Assembly: GCF_018398335.1 (NCBI RefSeq) | Contig: NZ_JAHBRX010000001.1 | Coordinates: forward strand, 2,720,001 to 2,784,000 | From: Chelatococcus sp. HY11 | GTDB taxonomy: Bacteria > Pseudomonadota > Alphaproteobacteria > Rhizobiales > Beijerinckiaceae | Reading direction: 5' to 3' | DNA length: 64,000 bases | In this document: positions 1 through 9,221 of the stretch, in pieces | Numbering within the stretch: position 1 is the first letter of the stretch | Layout: each line of letters starts with the position of its first letter | Program-made: the position numbers and the translations under genes | Notes under the pieces: generated by a model | The model's input: only the letters and a program-made list of their open reading frames with translations | Databases searched by the model: none | What the model was told of the DNA's origin: nothing

Positions 1-1
1 G

Positions 2-538
2 CTGCCGGGACTTTCCGGCATCGAGCTGTGCCGGCGCATCCGTGCGCGCGAGGAGACCGAGCGGCTGCCGATCATCATGTTGACGGCACGCGGCGAGGAG
101 ACCGAGCGTGTGCGGGGTCTCGCCACCGGTGCCGACGACTACATCGTCAAGCCCTTCTCGGTGCCGGAGCTGTTGGCGCGCGTCCGCGCCCTGCTGCGGC
201 GCGCCAAGCCTGGACAGGTCGCGGCGCAGCTCGTCGCCGGTGACATTGAACTTGATCGAGAAACCCATCGGGTCAAGCGCGGCGGCCGGGAACTGCATCT
301 CGGACCGACGGAATTCAAGCTGCTCGAGTTCCTGATGCAGAGCCCAGGTCGTGTCTTCACCCGCGAGCAGCTTCTCGACCGGGTCTGGGGCCACGACGTG
401 TATATCGACGAGCGGACCGTCGACGTGCATGTGGGGCGCTTGCGCAAGGCCATCAACCGCATGCGCCGGCCCGATCCGATCCGCACGGTGCGCGGTGCCG
501 GCTATTCCTTCGACGAGACCTTCGCCAAGGCTGGCTGA
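2..538 (+). CDS. phoB: PhoB-type phosphate response regulator, 3' part (5' end outside window)
   Basis: OmpR/PhoB-family response regulator that, when phosphorylated by PhoR, activates phosphate-starvation genes. The visible 178 codons cover the second half of the receiver domain, including the conserved MLTAR strand and the KPF motif with the conserved lysine, then a short linker and a complete winged-helix DNA-binding domain (LGPTEFKLLEFL, then RTVDVHVGRLRKAI and a terminal RGAGYSF). The phospho-acceptor aspartate lies before the window. The winged helix is close to textbook PhoB, so PhoB is preferred over other OmpR-like regulators, but the upstream pst/phoU context that would confirm it is not visible. 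The gene runs into a strong terminator shared with gcrA. Confidence 0.85.
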   Translation: MPGLSGIELCRRIRAREETERLPIIMLTARGEETERVRGLATGADDYIVKPFSVPELLARVRALLRRAKPGQVAAQLVAGDIELDRETHRVKRGGRELHLGPTEFKLLEFLMQSPGRVFTREQLLDRVWGHDVYIDERTVDVHVGRLRKAINRMRRPDPIRTVRGAGYSFDETFAKAG

Positions 539-576
539 AGCCGGTCGATCACAGTCCCGTCGTCTCACTCCCAAAA

Positions 577-607
577 AAGGCCGCCACGATCGCGTCGTGG
601 CGGCCTT
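577..607. terminator. bidirectional terminator between phoB and gcrA
   Basis: A perfect 13-bp stem (577-589 pairing with 595-607) with a 5-nt loop. It is preceded by six A residues and followed by TTCTTC. It lies between two convergent genes and can serve both strands. Confidence 0.85.
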
Positions 608-663
608 CTTCAGGACCCCTATATTTGCCGGCTATCCGCGGTTGCCCGGGCAGCGGCTTCAGA

Positions 664-1203
664 TCAAGCCCGCTTGCGATCCCGCCTGCGGTCGGCGACA
701 GGCTGATAGGCAATGCGCGCGTGGTGCGAACAATAGGGCATACCGAGTTCCGAACGCGCCCCGCAGAAGCGGAACTCCGGCGTCGTCGGATCGCCCATGG
801 GCCATCGGCACATGGATTCACGGAGTTCCATGATGGTGACCCTCTCCGACATGGGGATCACCACGTCCTCGCGGGGCTGAGGCAGGCGCACAAGCACCGG
901 GGCGGCCTCGGCGACAGGCTGGGGAGCGAGCGCCGCATTGGTCCGCATCGGGCCCGACGTGGTGGCGGCCGGGGCCGGAGCCGTGACACCGGGCTGCCGG
1001 ACCGGCTTGCGCGGACGTGGCGCCGAACTGGCGGTGCTCTTCGCGCGCCCGGACAGGCCGAGGCGGTGCACCTTGCCGATGACGGCGTTGCGGGTGATGC
1101 CGCCCAGTTCGGCGGCGATCTGACTGGCGCTGAGGCCATCAGACCAGAGCTTGCGCAAGAGCTCTACGCGCTCATCGCTCCAAGATTGGCTCGGGTCGGT
1201 CAT
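664..1203 (-). CDS. gcrA: GcrA cell-cycle regulator
   Basis: Alphaproteobacterial transcription cofactor that binds sigma-70 RNA polymerase and acts at promoters carrying CcrM-methylated GANTC sites. The 179-residue protein begins with the GcrA helix-turn-helix (WSDERVELLRKLW near residues 8-20, then RNAVIGKVHRLGLSG at 38-52). A low-complexity Ala/Pro linker follows, then the C-terminal sigma-binding region with CRWP, FCG and YCSHH motifs. The ORF is open 27 codons further upstream, but the ATG at 1203 has a good Shine-Dalgarno (GGAGAAGG, about 5 nt away) and matches the family N-terminus. It is convergent with phoB. Three GANTC sites lie upstream. Confidence 0.93.
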   Translation of the reverse strand: MTDPSQSWSDERVELLRKLWSDGLSASQIAAELGGITRNAVIGKVHRLGLSGRAKSTASSAPRPRKPVRQPGVTAPAPAATTSGPMRTNAALAPQPVAEAAPVLVRLPQPREDVVIPMSERVTIMELRESMCRWPMGDPTTPEFRFCGARSELGMPYCSHHARIAYQPVADRRRDRKRA

Positions 1204-1700
1204 CGCCTTCTCCGTCAGCGGTTGCAGTGCGCGGAATCCCTTATTTTTCGCGGCCAGCCCGACAGGAGCCAAACCCCGTTGCATGTTGACAACGAACGCG
1301 AATGATAAGTTCCGCTACACGAGATGTCGTAGTCGTTGAAGGCGAAACTACAATATGCCCGGACTCGGGGGCAAGAGTCCCCCCGCCACACCTGCCGTTT
1401 TCCCCAAGAACCTCGTGTGAGGGCTCAAGGCGAAAAGCGTCTTCCGTTCCGGCACATATCAATTTCTGCAGATGGGAGACGGGGCGCTTTCCTCCCCGGT
1501 CGCTAGCCGGCGTCCGGGGCCTGCCGGGCGTTGATGAAAGTGATCACAGTCTTTGAATTGACATGGAAAACATGACCTTTAGAATTGGTGGAGTGCCGCC
1601 CCTCCGTGGGCGGCACTTTGATTTTCCGAGACGCGGGTCCGATATCAGTGGTGTCTGCCCCGTGGTTTCTGGAAACTTTTCTCTTGCGGAGGTTGAAATC
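1204..1700. promoter_or_regulatory. divergent gcrA/argD intergenic region with GANTC sites
   Basis: A 497-bp region with no convincing separate gene. It holds GANTC (CcrM) sites at 1234-1238, 1362-1366 and 1375-1379, the first 31 nt upstream of the gcrA start. It must carry the promoters of both gcrA and argD. A hairpin in the argD leader is listed separately. Confidence 0.5.
1592..1624 (+). terminator. terminator-like hairpin in the argD leader (possible attenuator)
   Basis: A perfect 10-bp stem, 1592-1601 with 1608-1617, and a 6-nt loop. It is followed directly by TTGATTTT, which makes a factor-independent terminator shape on the plus strand only. It lies about 80 nt upstream of the argD start and no other plus-strand gene precedes it, so it would act on the argD transcript itself or end a short leader RNA. 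Confidence 0.55.
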
Positions 1701-2915
1701 GTGATTTCGCCGTTGCTGCCGACTTATGCGCGTCCCGACATCGAATTCGAAAAGGGAGAGGGCGTATGGCTCATCACGCGACAAGGCGAACGATATCTCG
1801 ACCTCGGCGCCGGCATCGCCGTGAACGCGCTTGGCCATGCCCATCCGCATCTCGTGGAGGCCTTGACCGAACAGGCGTCCAAGGTCTGGCACACGTCGAA
1901 CCTCTACCGTATCCCGGGTGGTGAGAGGCTGGCGCAACGGCTCGTCGACGCGACCTTCGCCGACACGGTCTTCTTCACGAATTCCGGTGCCGAGGCCCTG
2001 GAATGCGCGATCAAGATGGCGCGGAAATATCACGCGGTCAGCGGCCATCCCGAGCGGTTCCGCATCATCACCTTCGAGGGCGCGTTTCACGGGCGGACGC
2101 TCGCGACCATCGCCGCCGGCGGACAAGCCAAATATCTGGAGGGCTTCGGTCCGAAGGTTGAAGGCTTCGACCAGGTGCCTTTCGGCGATTTCGAGGCACT
2201 CGAAGCCGCCATCACCGATGAAACCGCCGCGATCCTGATCGAGCCGATCCAGGGTGAAGGCGGCGTGCGGTCCGTGCCCCCCGCCGATCTCAAGCGGCTG
2301 CGCCAGATCTGCGACGACAAGGGCCTCCTCCTGATCCTGGACGAGGTCCAGACGGGCGTCGGCCGGACCGGCAAGCTGTTCGCGCATGAATGGTCGGGCG
2401 TGACGCCTGACATCATGGCCGTGGCCAAGGGCATCGGCGGTGGCTTCCCCATGGGCGCATGCCTCGCGACGGCCGAGGCCGGCAAGGGCATGACGGCCGG
2501 CACGCATGGCACCACCTTCGGCGGCAATCCGCTCGCGATGGCCGTGGGCAATGCCGTGCTCGATGTCATCCTCGAGGAGGGCTTCCTGGAGGACGTGCAG
2601 CGCAAGAGCCTTCTCTTCAAGCAACGCCTCGCGGAGCTGAAGGATCGCTATCCCGATGTCATCACCGAGATCCGCGGTGAGGGTCTGCTGCTCGGCCTGA
2701 AGCTGACGCCGCCGAACGGTGATTTCGTCAACGCGGCCCGCGCGGAGAAGGCTCTGGTTATCCCAGCCGGCGCCAATGTGGTGCGGCTGATACCGCCCCT
2801 CACCATCACAGAAGCCGAGATTTCGGAAGCTCTGGCGCGCATCGATGCCGCAGCCAAGGCCGTGTCGGAGGCTCATGCCAAGGCCGATGCAGGCCAACCG
2901 GAGTTGGCTCCATGA
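1701..2915 (+). CDS. argD: acetylornithine aminotransferase
   Basis: Class III PLP aminotransferase that converts N-acetylglutamate semialdehyde to N-acetylornithine in arginine synthesis. It may also act in lysine synthesis, as ArgD/DapC proteins often do. The 404-residue length is normal for the family. The PLP lysine is Lys243 in AKGIGGGFP, and [14 protein letters not shown] holds the cofactor aspartate. The reading frame stays open upstream to 1563. GTG 1701 is chosen because GCGGAGG lies about 7 nt before it and the family N-terminus (SPLLPTYAR) begins there. Its stop overlaps the argF start (ATGA), so the two are translationally coupled. Confidence 0.95.
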   Translation: MISPLLPTYARPDIEFEKGEGVWLITRQGERYLDLGAGIAVNALGHAHPHLVEALTEQASKVWHTSNLYRIPGGERLAQRLVDATFADTVFFTNSGAEALECAIKMARKYHAVSGHPERFRIITFEGAFHGRTLATIAAGGQAKYLEGFGPKVEGFDQVPFGDFEALEAAITDETAAILIEPIQGEGGVRSVPPADLKRLRQICDDKGLLLILDEVQTGVGRTGKLFAHEWSGVTPDIMAVAKGIGGGFPMGACLATAEAGKGMTAGTHGTTFGGNPLAMAVGNAVLDVILEEGFLEDVQRKSLLFKQRLAELKDRYPDVITEIRGEGLLLGLKLTPPNGDFVNAARAEKALVIPAGANVVRLIPPLTITEAEISEALARIDAAAKAVSEAHAKADAGQPELAP

Positions 2916-3853
2916 CGACGACAGCGACGACCGCACCCAGGCATTTCCTGGACCTCGCGGACTTCTCCGGAGATCAACTGCGTCGTGTCCTGACGGCGAG
3001 CACATCCCTGAAAGCCGCGCGCCGCAAGGGCCAGCCGCAGACCACCCGCCCGCTCGACGGGAAGGTGCTGGCGATGGTCTTCGACAAGCCCTCGACCCGC
3101 ACCCGCGTGTCCTTCGACGTCGCCATGCGCGAACTCGGTGGAGAGCCCCTGATGCTGACCGGCGCGGAGATGCAGCTCGGCCGCGGCGAAACGATCGCCG
3201 ACACGGCCCGTGTGCTCTCGCGCTATGTCGATGCGATCATGATCCGCATTCTCGATCACGACGCGATGATGGAGCTGGCGGAATTCGCCGAGGTGCCGGT
3301 CATCAACGGGCTCACGAAGCTGTCGCATCCGTGCCAGGTGATGGCCGACCTCCTGACCTTCGAGGAGCACCGGGGGCCGATCAAGGGGCGTACCGTCGCC
3401 TGGACCGGGGACGCCAACAATGTTCTCGCGTCATGGGTGGAAGCCGCGTCACGCCTTGATTTCAGCATCAATATCGCGACGCCCCCGGAACTGGCGCCGC
3501 GAGCCGATCTCATTGCGCGGGCGAGGCGCGAAGGCGCCGAGATCATGCTGACGGACGACCCCTTCGCCGCCGTGAAGGGCGCCGACGCCATCATCACTGA
3601 CTGCTGGGTGTCGATGGGCGACGAGGACGAGGCTTTCCGCCACAACCTCTTGCAGCCTTACCAGGTCAACACCAAGCTAATGGCTGCAGCGAACGCGGGC
3701 GCCATCTTCATGCACTGCCTTCCGGCCCATCGCGGGGAGGAGGTGACCGACGAAGTCATGGATGGTCCGCAATCCGTTGTCTTCGATGAGGCGGAAAACC
3801 GCCTGCATGCCCAGAAGGGCATTCTGGCGTGGTGTATGGGAGCCGTTCAGTAA
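2912..3853 (+). CDS. argF: ornithine carbamoyltransferase
   Basis: Cytoplasmic enzyme forming citrulline from ornithine and carbamoyl phosphate. The 313-residue protein carries the carbamoyl-phosphate motif STRTR (about residues 61-65), the HPCQ motif and the ornithine-binding [11 protein letters not shown] near residue 268. All are characteristic of the anabolic enzyme. The start overlaps the argD stop by 4 nt, and the stop overlaps the hslO start (TAATG), giving a tight argD-argF-hslO operon. This order is common in Hyphomicrobiales. Confidence 0.96.
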   Translation: MTTTATTAPRHFLDLADFSGDQLRRVLTASTSLKAARRKGQPQTTRPLDGKVLAMVFDKPSTRTRVSFDVAMRELGGEPLMLTGAEMQLGRGETIADTARVLSRYVDAIMIRILDHDAMMELAEFAEVPVINGLTKLSHPCQVMADLLTFEEHRGPIKGRTVAWTGDANNVLASWVEAASRLDFSINIATPPELAPRADLIARARREGAEIMLTDDPFAAVKGADAIITDCWVSMGDEDEAFRHNLLQPYQVNTKLMAAANAGAIFMHCLPAHRGEEVTDEVMDGPQSVVFDEAENRLHAQKGILAWCMGAVQ

Positions 3854-4842
3854 TGGCCGATGTGAGCGCTCAAACCGCAGATGACCGGGTCCTGCCTTTC
3901 GCCGTCGAGGGTCTCGATGTGCGGGGCCGGGTGGTCAAGCTCGGCCCGGCGCTCGACACCATTCTGCGTCGCCATGCCTACCCTCCGGCGGTCGCGCGTG
4001 TTCTCGGCGAGGCGACCGCCTTGACCGCTCTTCTCGGCTCAGCCCTGAAGTTCAACGGTCGCTTTCAGCTGCAGACTCGCACTGACGGCGTGATCGACAT
4101 GCTGGTCGTCGATTTCGACGCGCCGGACCGTCTGCGCGCTTGCGCGCGTTTCGACGCCGAGCGTCTCGCCGAGCTGGCCGAGACCGGGACGCTCGCAACC
4201 GGGGCGCTCCTCGGTCACGGACATCTCGCGCTCACGGTCGATCAAGGCTCCGAGATGTCCCGCTACCAGGGCGTGGTTGCGCTCGAGGGGGATGATCTCG
4301 AGGCAGCTGCGCACCAGTATTTCCTCCAGTCCGAGCAGATCCCGACGCGGGTAAGGCTCGCCGTGGGTGAGGCCTTCTCCAGCGACGAGGAAGGCGCAGG
4401 GATGCGCTACCGCGCCGGCGGGCTGATGGTGCAATTCCTGCCGTCCTCCTCCGATCGTCAACGGCAGCCGGACCTCCATCCCGGTGATGCGCCAGAAGGA
4501 CATGACACCGGGCGCGCCGAGGCCTTCGAGGACGACGCGTGGGTGGAAGCCAAGCTTCTCGCCGATACGACCGAAGATCACGAGCTCATCGATCCGGCCC
4601 TGCAGAGCGAGCGCCTGCTGCTGCGGCTTTTCCACGAGCGCGGCGTTCGTGTCTTCGAGGGCCAGCCGGTCCACGAGGAATGCCGCTGCTCGCGTCCCCG
4701 CATTCTCGCCACCCTGCGCAGCTTCTCACAGCAGGATCGTGACGACATGGTCGGCGACAACGGGCAGATCGGTATCACCTGCGAATTCTGCTCGCGCCAC
4801 TACCAGATCGAGCCGGCGGAACTCACCGACGAGCCGGCCTGA
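3853..4842 (+). CDS. hslO: redox-regulated chaperone Hsp33
   Basis: Holdase chaperone activated by oxidation and zinc release. The 329-residue protein ends with the Hsp33 zinc site CXC-X30-CXXC (Cys277, Cys279, Cys310, Cys313), with all four cysteines present. The frame is open eight codons further upstream, but ATG 3853 overlaps the argF stop (TAATG) and matches a coupled operon. The conserved body (VKLGPALDTIL onward) follows soon after the start. Co-transcription with argF is by gene overlap, not by known function. Confidence 0.94.
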   Translation: MADVSAQTADDRVLPFAVEGLDVRGRVVKLGPALDTILRRHAYPPAVARVLGEATALTALLGSALKFNGRFQLQTRTDGVIDMLVVDFDAPDRLRACARFDAERLAELAETGTLATGALLGHGHLALTVDQGSEMSRYQGVVALEGDDLEAAAHQYFLQSEQIPTRVRLAVGEAFSSDEEGAGMRYRAGGLMVQFLPSSSDRQRQPDLHPGDAPEGHDTGRAEAFEDDAWVEAKLLADTTEDHELIDPALQSERLLLRLFHERGVRVFEGQPVHEECRCSRPRILATLRSFSQQDRDDMVGDNGQIGITCEFCSRHYQIEPAELTDEPA

Positions 4843-4866
4843 CGCCGCGCCGTCGGGCAGCCCCGA

Positions 4867-6027
4867 TTAGCCCTTCAGCTTTGCGGTGAGTCGACGCATG
4901 AAGTCCGCGCCGGCCTCCAGTTCCGCCAGCGTGATGTATTCGTCCGGCTGATGGGCGCGATTGATGGAGCCAGGGCCGCAAACCACCGTCGGCACGCCTG
5001 CATTCTGAAAGCGGCCGGCTTCCGTCGCGTAGGACACGGTGAGCGTGCTGTTGCGCCCAGTGACGGCCTTGACGAGCTCTTCCGCCGGCGAGCCTGGAAG
5101 CGGCCGCAAGCCGGGCACATCGGCATGGCAGACGGTTTCGATCGACGCCTCCGGCGCCGTTTGGCGCATGCGGGCCAGGACCGTATCCGCGTAGGCCGCG
5201 AACCGGGCCGGAATCTCATCGCCGTCAAGATCTGGCAATCCACGGAATTCCCAATGGAAATGGCATTCCTTGGCCATGATGTTGCGGGCTGTGCCGCCCG
5301 CGATGGTGCCGACATGGATGGTGGAGCACGGCGGATCAAAGCGCCCCGACGCGTCGCCGCGCTCGGCATAGACCTCCGCCAGGCGCACGAGCTCGGCCAC
5401 GAGCAGGCCAGCCGCCATCACCGCGCTGGCGCCGAGCGCGGGCTTGGCCGAATGGGCCTCCTTGCCATGCACCGTGGTGGTGAAAGTCACCACGCTCTTG
5501 TGCGCATCGGCGATGGTGAGGTCGGTCGGCTCGCCGACGATCACCGCGCCCGGTCGGGGAAGATCGATGCCGAAGCGATTGATGCCATCGACCACGCCGA
5601 GGCACGTGGTCTCCTCGTCATAGGACAGGAACAGGTGGATCGGCCGGGCAAGATCGGCAGCAATGAAATCGGGCACATGGGCCAGCGCCAGCGCCACGAA
5701 GCCTTTCATGTCAACCGCGCCGCGCCCATAGGCGCGCCCGTTCTCGACACGCAGCCGGTAGGGATCGCTCGTCCACGTCTGGCCGGCGACGGGCACCACA
5801 TCTGTATGGCCGGACAGCACGACGCCGCCATCGATCGCGGGCCCGATCGTCGCGAACACTGCGGCCTTGTCGCCATCGGCGTTCGGCAGCCGCACGAAGG
5901 GCACACCCCAGCTTGCGAGGTAGTCCTCGACATAGGCGATGAGCGCGAGGTTCGACTTCGGTGTCTCCGTGTCGAAGGCAACGAGATCGGCCAGGAGATA
6001 CAGCGGGGCCAAACGTTTTCCGGTCAT
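4867..6027 (-). CDS. argE: acetylornithine deacetylase
   Basis: M20-family zinc hydrolase that releases ornithine from N-acetylornithine. The 386 residues include the metal and catalytic motifs LSGHTDVVP, GRGAVDMKGF, SYDEETTC (catalytic Glu pair) and the C-terminal CGPGSINRAHQPDEYI segment. The protein is convergent with hslO, with only 24 nt between stops. An argJ-type transferase is not seen, so whether the pathway here is linear is open. A broader M20 amidase role cannot be fully excluded, but the similarity to ArgE and the arg neighbourhood support the name. Confidence 0.88.
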   Translation of the reverse strand: MTGKRLAPLYLLADLVAFDTETPKSNLALIAYVEDYLASWGVPFVRLPNADGDKAAVFATIGPAIDGGVVLSGHTDVVPVAGQTWTSDPYRLRVENGRAYGRGAVDMKGFVALALAHVPDFIAADLARPIHLFLSYDEETTCLGVVDGINRFGIDLPRPGAVIVGEPTDLTIADAHKSVVTFTTTVHGKEAHSAKPALGASAVMAAGLLVAELVRLAEVYAERGDASGRFDPPCSTIHVGTIAGGTARNIMAKECHFHWEFRGLPDLDGDEIPARFAAYADTVLARMRQTAPEASIETVCHADVPGLRPLPGSPAEELVKAVTGRNSTLTVSYATEAGRFQNAGVPTVVCGPGSINRAHQPDEYITLAELEAGADFMRRLTAKLKG

Positions 6028-6137
6028 ACCCGTCGTCCGATCATGTCCGTCTTCCGATCATCGTCGCTGGTTTTCATGGGAATGCCGTCCAGAAGGCGCG
6101 GGAGGCCGTTTCCGCCAACGGATCGATCACCCGCATG

Positions 6138-6530
6138 TCAGTGCACGACGCGCTTGATATAAGGACTTTCAAGCGGAAAAAGCGGAATTTCCACGGAGAA
6201 GGCCTCACCCGCCTCGCTTTCCATCTGATAGGTACCGAGCATGGTGCCATGGGGCGTGGATAACGGGCAGCCGCTCGTGTAACTGAAGCTCGCACCCGGC
6301 TCGATAACGGGCTTCTCGCCGACCACCCCTTCGCCACGGACTTCGTGCTGACGACCCAGGCCATCCGTAATATGCCAGTGCCGCGCCATCAGCTGCACAG
6401 TCTCCTCGCCGAGATTTGTGATCTCGATGGTGTAGGCCCAGAAGAACCGCTTTTTCGCCGGCGCCGACTCCTTTTCCAGGAAGCGCGGCACGACACCGAC
6501 ACGGATGTTGCGGGTCACCGCTTCGTACAT
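6138..6530 (-). CDS. apaG: ApaG domain protein
   Basis: Small beta-sandwich protein (130 residues) of the ApaG/DUF525 family, linked to cobalt/magnesium resistance and Ap4A phenotypes in enterobacteria; its exact biochemical role is unclear. It contains the family features FFWAYTIEITN, LMARHWHITDG, the glycine-rich GEGVVGEKP loop and the terminal MESEAGEAFSVEIPLF. ATG 6530 is chosen over an upstream start because GGAGG lies 7 nt before it and MYEAVTRNIRV is the expected N-terminus. It is followed on the same strand by argE, about 110 nt away. Confidence 0.93.
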   Translation of the reverse strand: MYEAVTRNIRVGVVPRFLEKESAPAKKRFFWAYTIEITNLGEETVQLMARHWHITDGLGRQHEVRGEGVVGEKPVIEPGASFSYTSGCPLSTPHGTMLGTYQMESEAGEAFSVEIPLFPLESPYIKRVVH

Positions 6531-6784
6531 GGCTGCGCCTCCAACTGAGACACCGCCTTGGCAGGTCAGACGGTGCCCGAACACAAGGACCAAGAGACGG
6601 CCCGCCCTTGGTTAAGCCTCTGCGTGGGCGAGCGTCAATCCCGTCACCATGAACTATGCTGCAATGCGGCAGTTCCGCAGCAGCTCCGGAGTAGGCGCAT
6701 TTTGCTTTGCCGGGCGCGCCCACTTGCTCTAAGGGCAGGAGGTCATCTCATGGACCGCAACGAAGCCCTTTAGTCGAGATACCC

Positions 6785-7891
6785 ATGGCAGCTCCCAAGA
6801 TCCTACCCGGCATCCAGCCGGCCGAAGCCATCCTGGAGCTGGAGAAGGCTGGCGTGATCACCACCGCGGTTCCTTTCGCGGATGATCAGGTCCAGCCGGC
6901 GAGCCTCGACCTGAGGCTCGGGCGCCGGGCCTTTCGGGTCCGGGCCAGCTTCCTGCCCGGCCTGGGGCGGCGCGTCGTGGAGCGGCTGGAACACGTTGCA
7001 CTGCATGAGATAGACCTGACCCAGGGCGCCGTTCTTGAAACGGGTTGTGTCTATATCGCCGAAATTCTGGAGGGCCTCGCCCTGCCGGCGGACCTCGCGG
7101 CGTCCGCCAATCCGAAAAGCTCAACGGGGCGTCTCGACGTCTTCACCCGTGTGATCGTGGATGGTTCGCGCGAATTCGACATCATCGATGCGGGCTATAC
7201 CGGGCCGCTCTATGCCGAGATTTCGCCACGCACCTTCCCGGTGCTGGTGCGCACCGGCGCGCGCCTCTCGCAGGTGCGCTTTCGCGCGGGCGTGAGCCGC
7301 TTGGACGACGCCGCCCTCACCGCGCTCCATAGCCGCGAGAGCATCGTCACCTCGAACGCCCCGTCGATCCAGGACGGGGTGGCCGTCAGTGTTGACCTGT
7401 CCGGCTTCGATAGCGGCGGGCTTATCGGTTATCGCGCCAAGCGCCACACCGGCCTCGTCGACGTCGACAGGATCGGAGCCTATGCGGTGCGCGATTTCTG
7501 GGAGCCCCTTTACGGGCACGGCGAAGGCTCGCTGGTGCTCGATCCCGGCCAGTTCTACATCCTCGCCTCCAAGGAAGCGGTCCATGTCCCGCCGGACTAT
7601 GCGGCCGAGATGGTCCCCTTCGATCCGCTGGTCGGCGAATTCCGCGTTCACTATGCCGGCTTCTTCGACCCCGGCTTTGGCCATGCGGGTGCCGGCGGCG
7701 CAGGGTCGCGGGCGGTGCTCGAAGTGCGCTCCCACGATGTGCCCTTCATCATCGAGGATGGCCAGATCGTGGGGCGGCTGGTCTATGAGCGCATGGCAGC
7801 ACGTCCGCGCGTCCTTTACGGCGCCGGGGCGGGCTCCAACTACCAGGCCCAAGGCCTGAAGCTCTCCAAGCATTTTCGCATGGGGGAATAG
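6785..7891 (+). CDS. dcd: 2'-deoxycytidine 5'-triphosphate deaminase, long two-domain form
   Basis: Converts dCTP to dUTP for thymidylate synthesis. At 368 residues it is about twice the length of the classic E. coli Dcd and matches the alphaproteobacterial long form with two dUTPase-like folds. The first half has NPKSSTGRLDVFTRV and GPLYAEISP, resembling the Dcd Ser/Arg and Glu regions. The second half repeats the pattern (FDPGFG, AVLEVRSHDVPFIIEDGQIV). ATG 6785 is used because the family N-terminus (GILPGIQ-like) starts there; the ribosome site is weak. It is apparently monocistronic. Confidence 0.87.
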   Translation: MAAPKILPGIQPAEAILELEKAGVITTAVPFADDQVQPASLDLRLGRRAFRVRASFLPGLGRRVVERLEHVALHEIDLTQGAVLETGCVYIAEILEGLALPADLAASANPKSSTGRLDVFTRVIVDGSREFDIIDAGYTGPLYAEISPRTFPVLVRTGARLSQVRFRAGVSRLDDAALTALHSRESIVTSNAPSIQDGVAVSVDLSGFDSGGLIGYRAKRHTGLVDVDRIGAYAVRDFWEPLYGHGEGSLVLDPGQFYILASKEAVHVPPDYAAEMVPFDPLVGEFRVHYAGFFDPGFGHAGAGGAGSRAVLEVRSHDVPFIIEDGQIVGRLVYERMAARPRVLYGAGAGSNYQAQGLKLSKHFRMGE

Positions 7892-7912
7892 GTCCGGCGG
7901 AGCGTTTCGACC

Positions 7913-7940
7913 ATAAACAACGAAATTAGTTCGTATTTAT
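7913..7940. promoter_or_regulatory. inverted-repeat operator candidate upstream of cysA
   Basis: AT-rich site with a perfect core ACGAA-attag-TTCGT (7920-7934) and imperfectly matching ATAAA/TTTAT flanks. It lies about 120 nt before the sulfate transporter operon. It could bind the regulator of that operon; which regulator is unknown. Confidence 0.4.
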
Positions 7941-8060
7941 TTTAATTTTTACATGATGAGCTGTATTTTATGGTTGACGCCATATGGCCTGCCGTGAAAT
8001 CGTCTTGCCGATGGTGGGCTCTGCGCAGCCGCCGATCAGGGGGACAGGTCAGCAGCCGCC

Positions 8061-9167
8061 ATGAGCATCGAAATTCGTAATATTTTCAAGCAGTTCGGAA
8101 CGACGCCCGTGCTAAGGGGCGTCGATCTGGCGATTGCTGACGGCGAGTTGATCGCACTTCTCGGCGCCTCCGGCTCAGGCAAGACCACCTTGCTGCGCAT
8201 TCTGGCAGGCCTCGACTGGCCGCAATCCGGGGAGGTCCTGGTCGATGAGAGCGACTGGCTGCGTCTGAGTCCGCAGGAGCGCCAGATCGGCTTCGTCTTC
8301 CAGCACTATGCTCTCTTCCCGCATATGACCGTCTTCGAAAACGTGGCGTTCGGGCTCAGCATCCGTCCACGTGAGACGCGGCCGGCGAAAGCCGATATCG
8401 CACGACGCGTCGTCGAGCTGCTCGAACTCGTCCAGATGGGCGCCTACGGCGGCCGCTATCCTGCCCAGTTGTCCGGCGGACAGCGCCAGCGTGTCGCCCT
8501 GGCGCGAGCCCTCGCCATCCAGCCCAAGATGCTCCTGCTCGACGAGCCGTTCGGCGCGCTCGATGCCCGCATCCGCAAGGACCTGCGCCGTTGGCTGCGC
8601 GGTCTGCACGAGCAGCTCGGCATGACGACCATCTTCGTGACCCACGACCAGGAAGAGGCCTTCGAACTCGCCGACCGCGTGGTGGTGATGGGCGAAGGCG
8701 TCATCGAGCAGGTCGGCACGCCCGACGAGATCTATGAACAGCCGGCCAGCCCCTTTGTGGCGCGGTTCCTCGGCGGTGTGAACGAATTGCCGGCCGAGCT
8801 GCGCAACGGCCATGTGCATGTCGCGGGCGCGGACACGAGCCGCGTCGGCCGGCTCGCCCTCGGCGACGGCCAGGCCGTGCTCTTCGTGCGCCCGCATGAG
8901 ATCGACCTCCTGCCGGATGCCTCCGGCACCGCCGTCATCAAGGATATCGTGCCGAGCGGCGCCCTCATCCGCTACGAGGTCGCCCTGCCCCAGGCCGACA
9001 AGGTTGTCGAGGTGGAGCTCGCGCGCGAGACGACACGCGAGCGTGCCCTGACCCGCGGCGACGCCGTGCGGGTCAATATCCGCCGCGGCCGTGTCTTCCA
9101 TCCGCCGAAACGCCAGTCCGCGACCGCCCAGAATGGCAAGGTCGCCCAGGCAGCCCATACCCATTGA
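8061..9167 (+). CDS. cysA: sulfate/thiosulfate ABC transporter ATP-binding protein
   Basis: ATPase of the sulfate importer, on the inner face of the membrane. The 368 residues have Walker [12 protein letters not shown], signature [15 protein letters not shown], Walker [12 protein letters not shown] and the H-loop THDQEEA. A C-terminal TOBE-like regulatory part follows, with an RPHEIDLL segment typical of CysA. It is first in a four-gene operon with the binding protein and two permeases, which identifies the substrate class as sulfate/thiosulfate. Confidence 0.93.
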   Translation: MSIEIRNIFKQFGTTPVLRGVDLAIADGELIALLGASGSGKTTLLRILAGLDWPQSGEVLVDESDWLRLSPQERQIGFVFQHYALFPHMTVFENVAFGLSIRPRETRPAKADIARRVVELLELVQMGAYGGRYPAQLSGGQRQRVALARALAIQPKMLLLDEPFGALDARIRKDLRRWLRGLHEQLGMTTIFVTHDQEEAFELADRVVVMGEGVIEQVGTPDEIYEQPASPFVARFLGGVNELPAELRNGHVHVAGADTSRVGRLALGDGQAVLFVRPHEIDLLPDASGTAVIKDIVPSGALIRYEVALPQADKVVEVELARETTRERALTRGDAVRVNIRRGRVFHPPKRQSATAQNGKVAQAAHTH

Positions 9168-9221
9168 CCGATTAAGCGGGCAGCGACCGTTGTGTCGCCA
9201 GCCCTGACCGGAGCTACTTTC

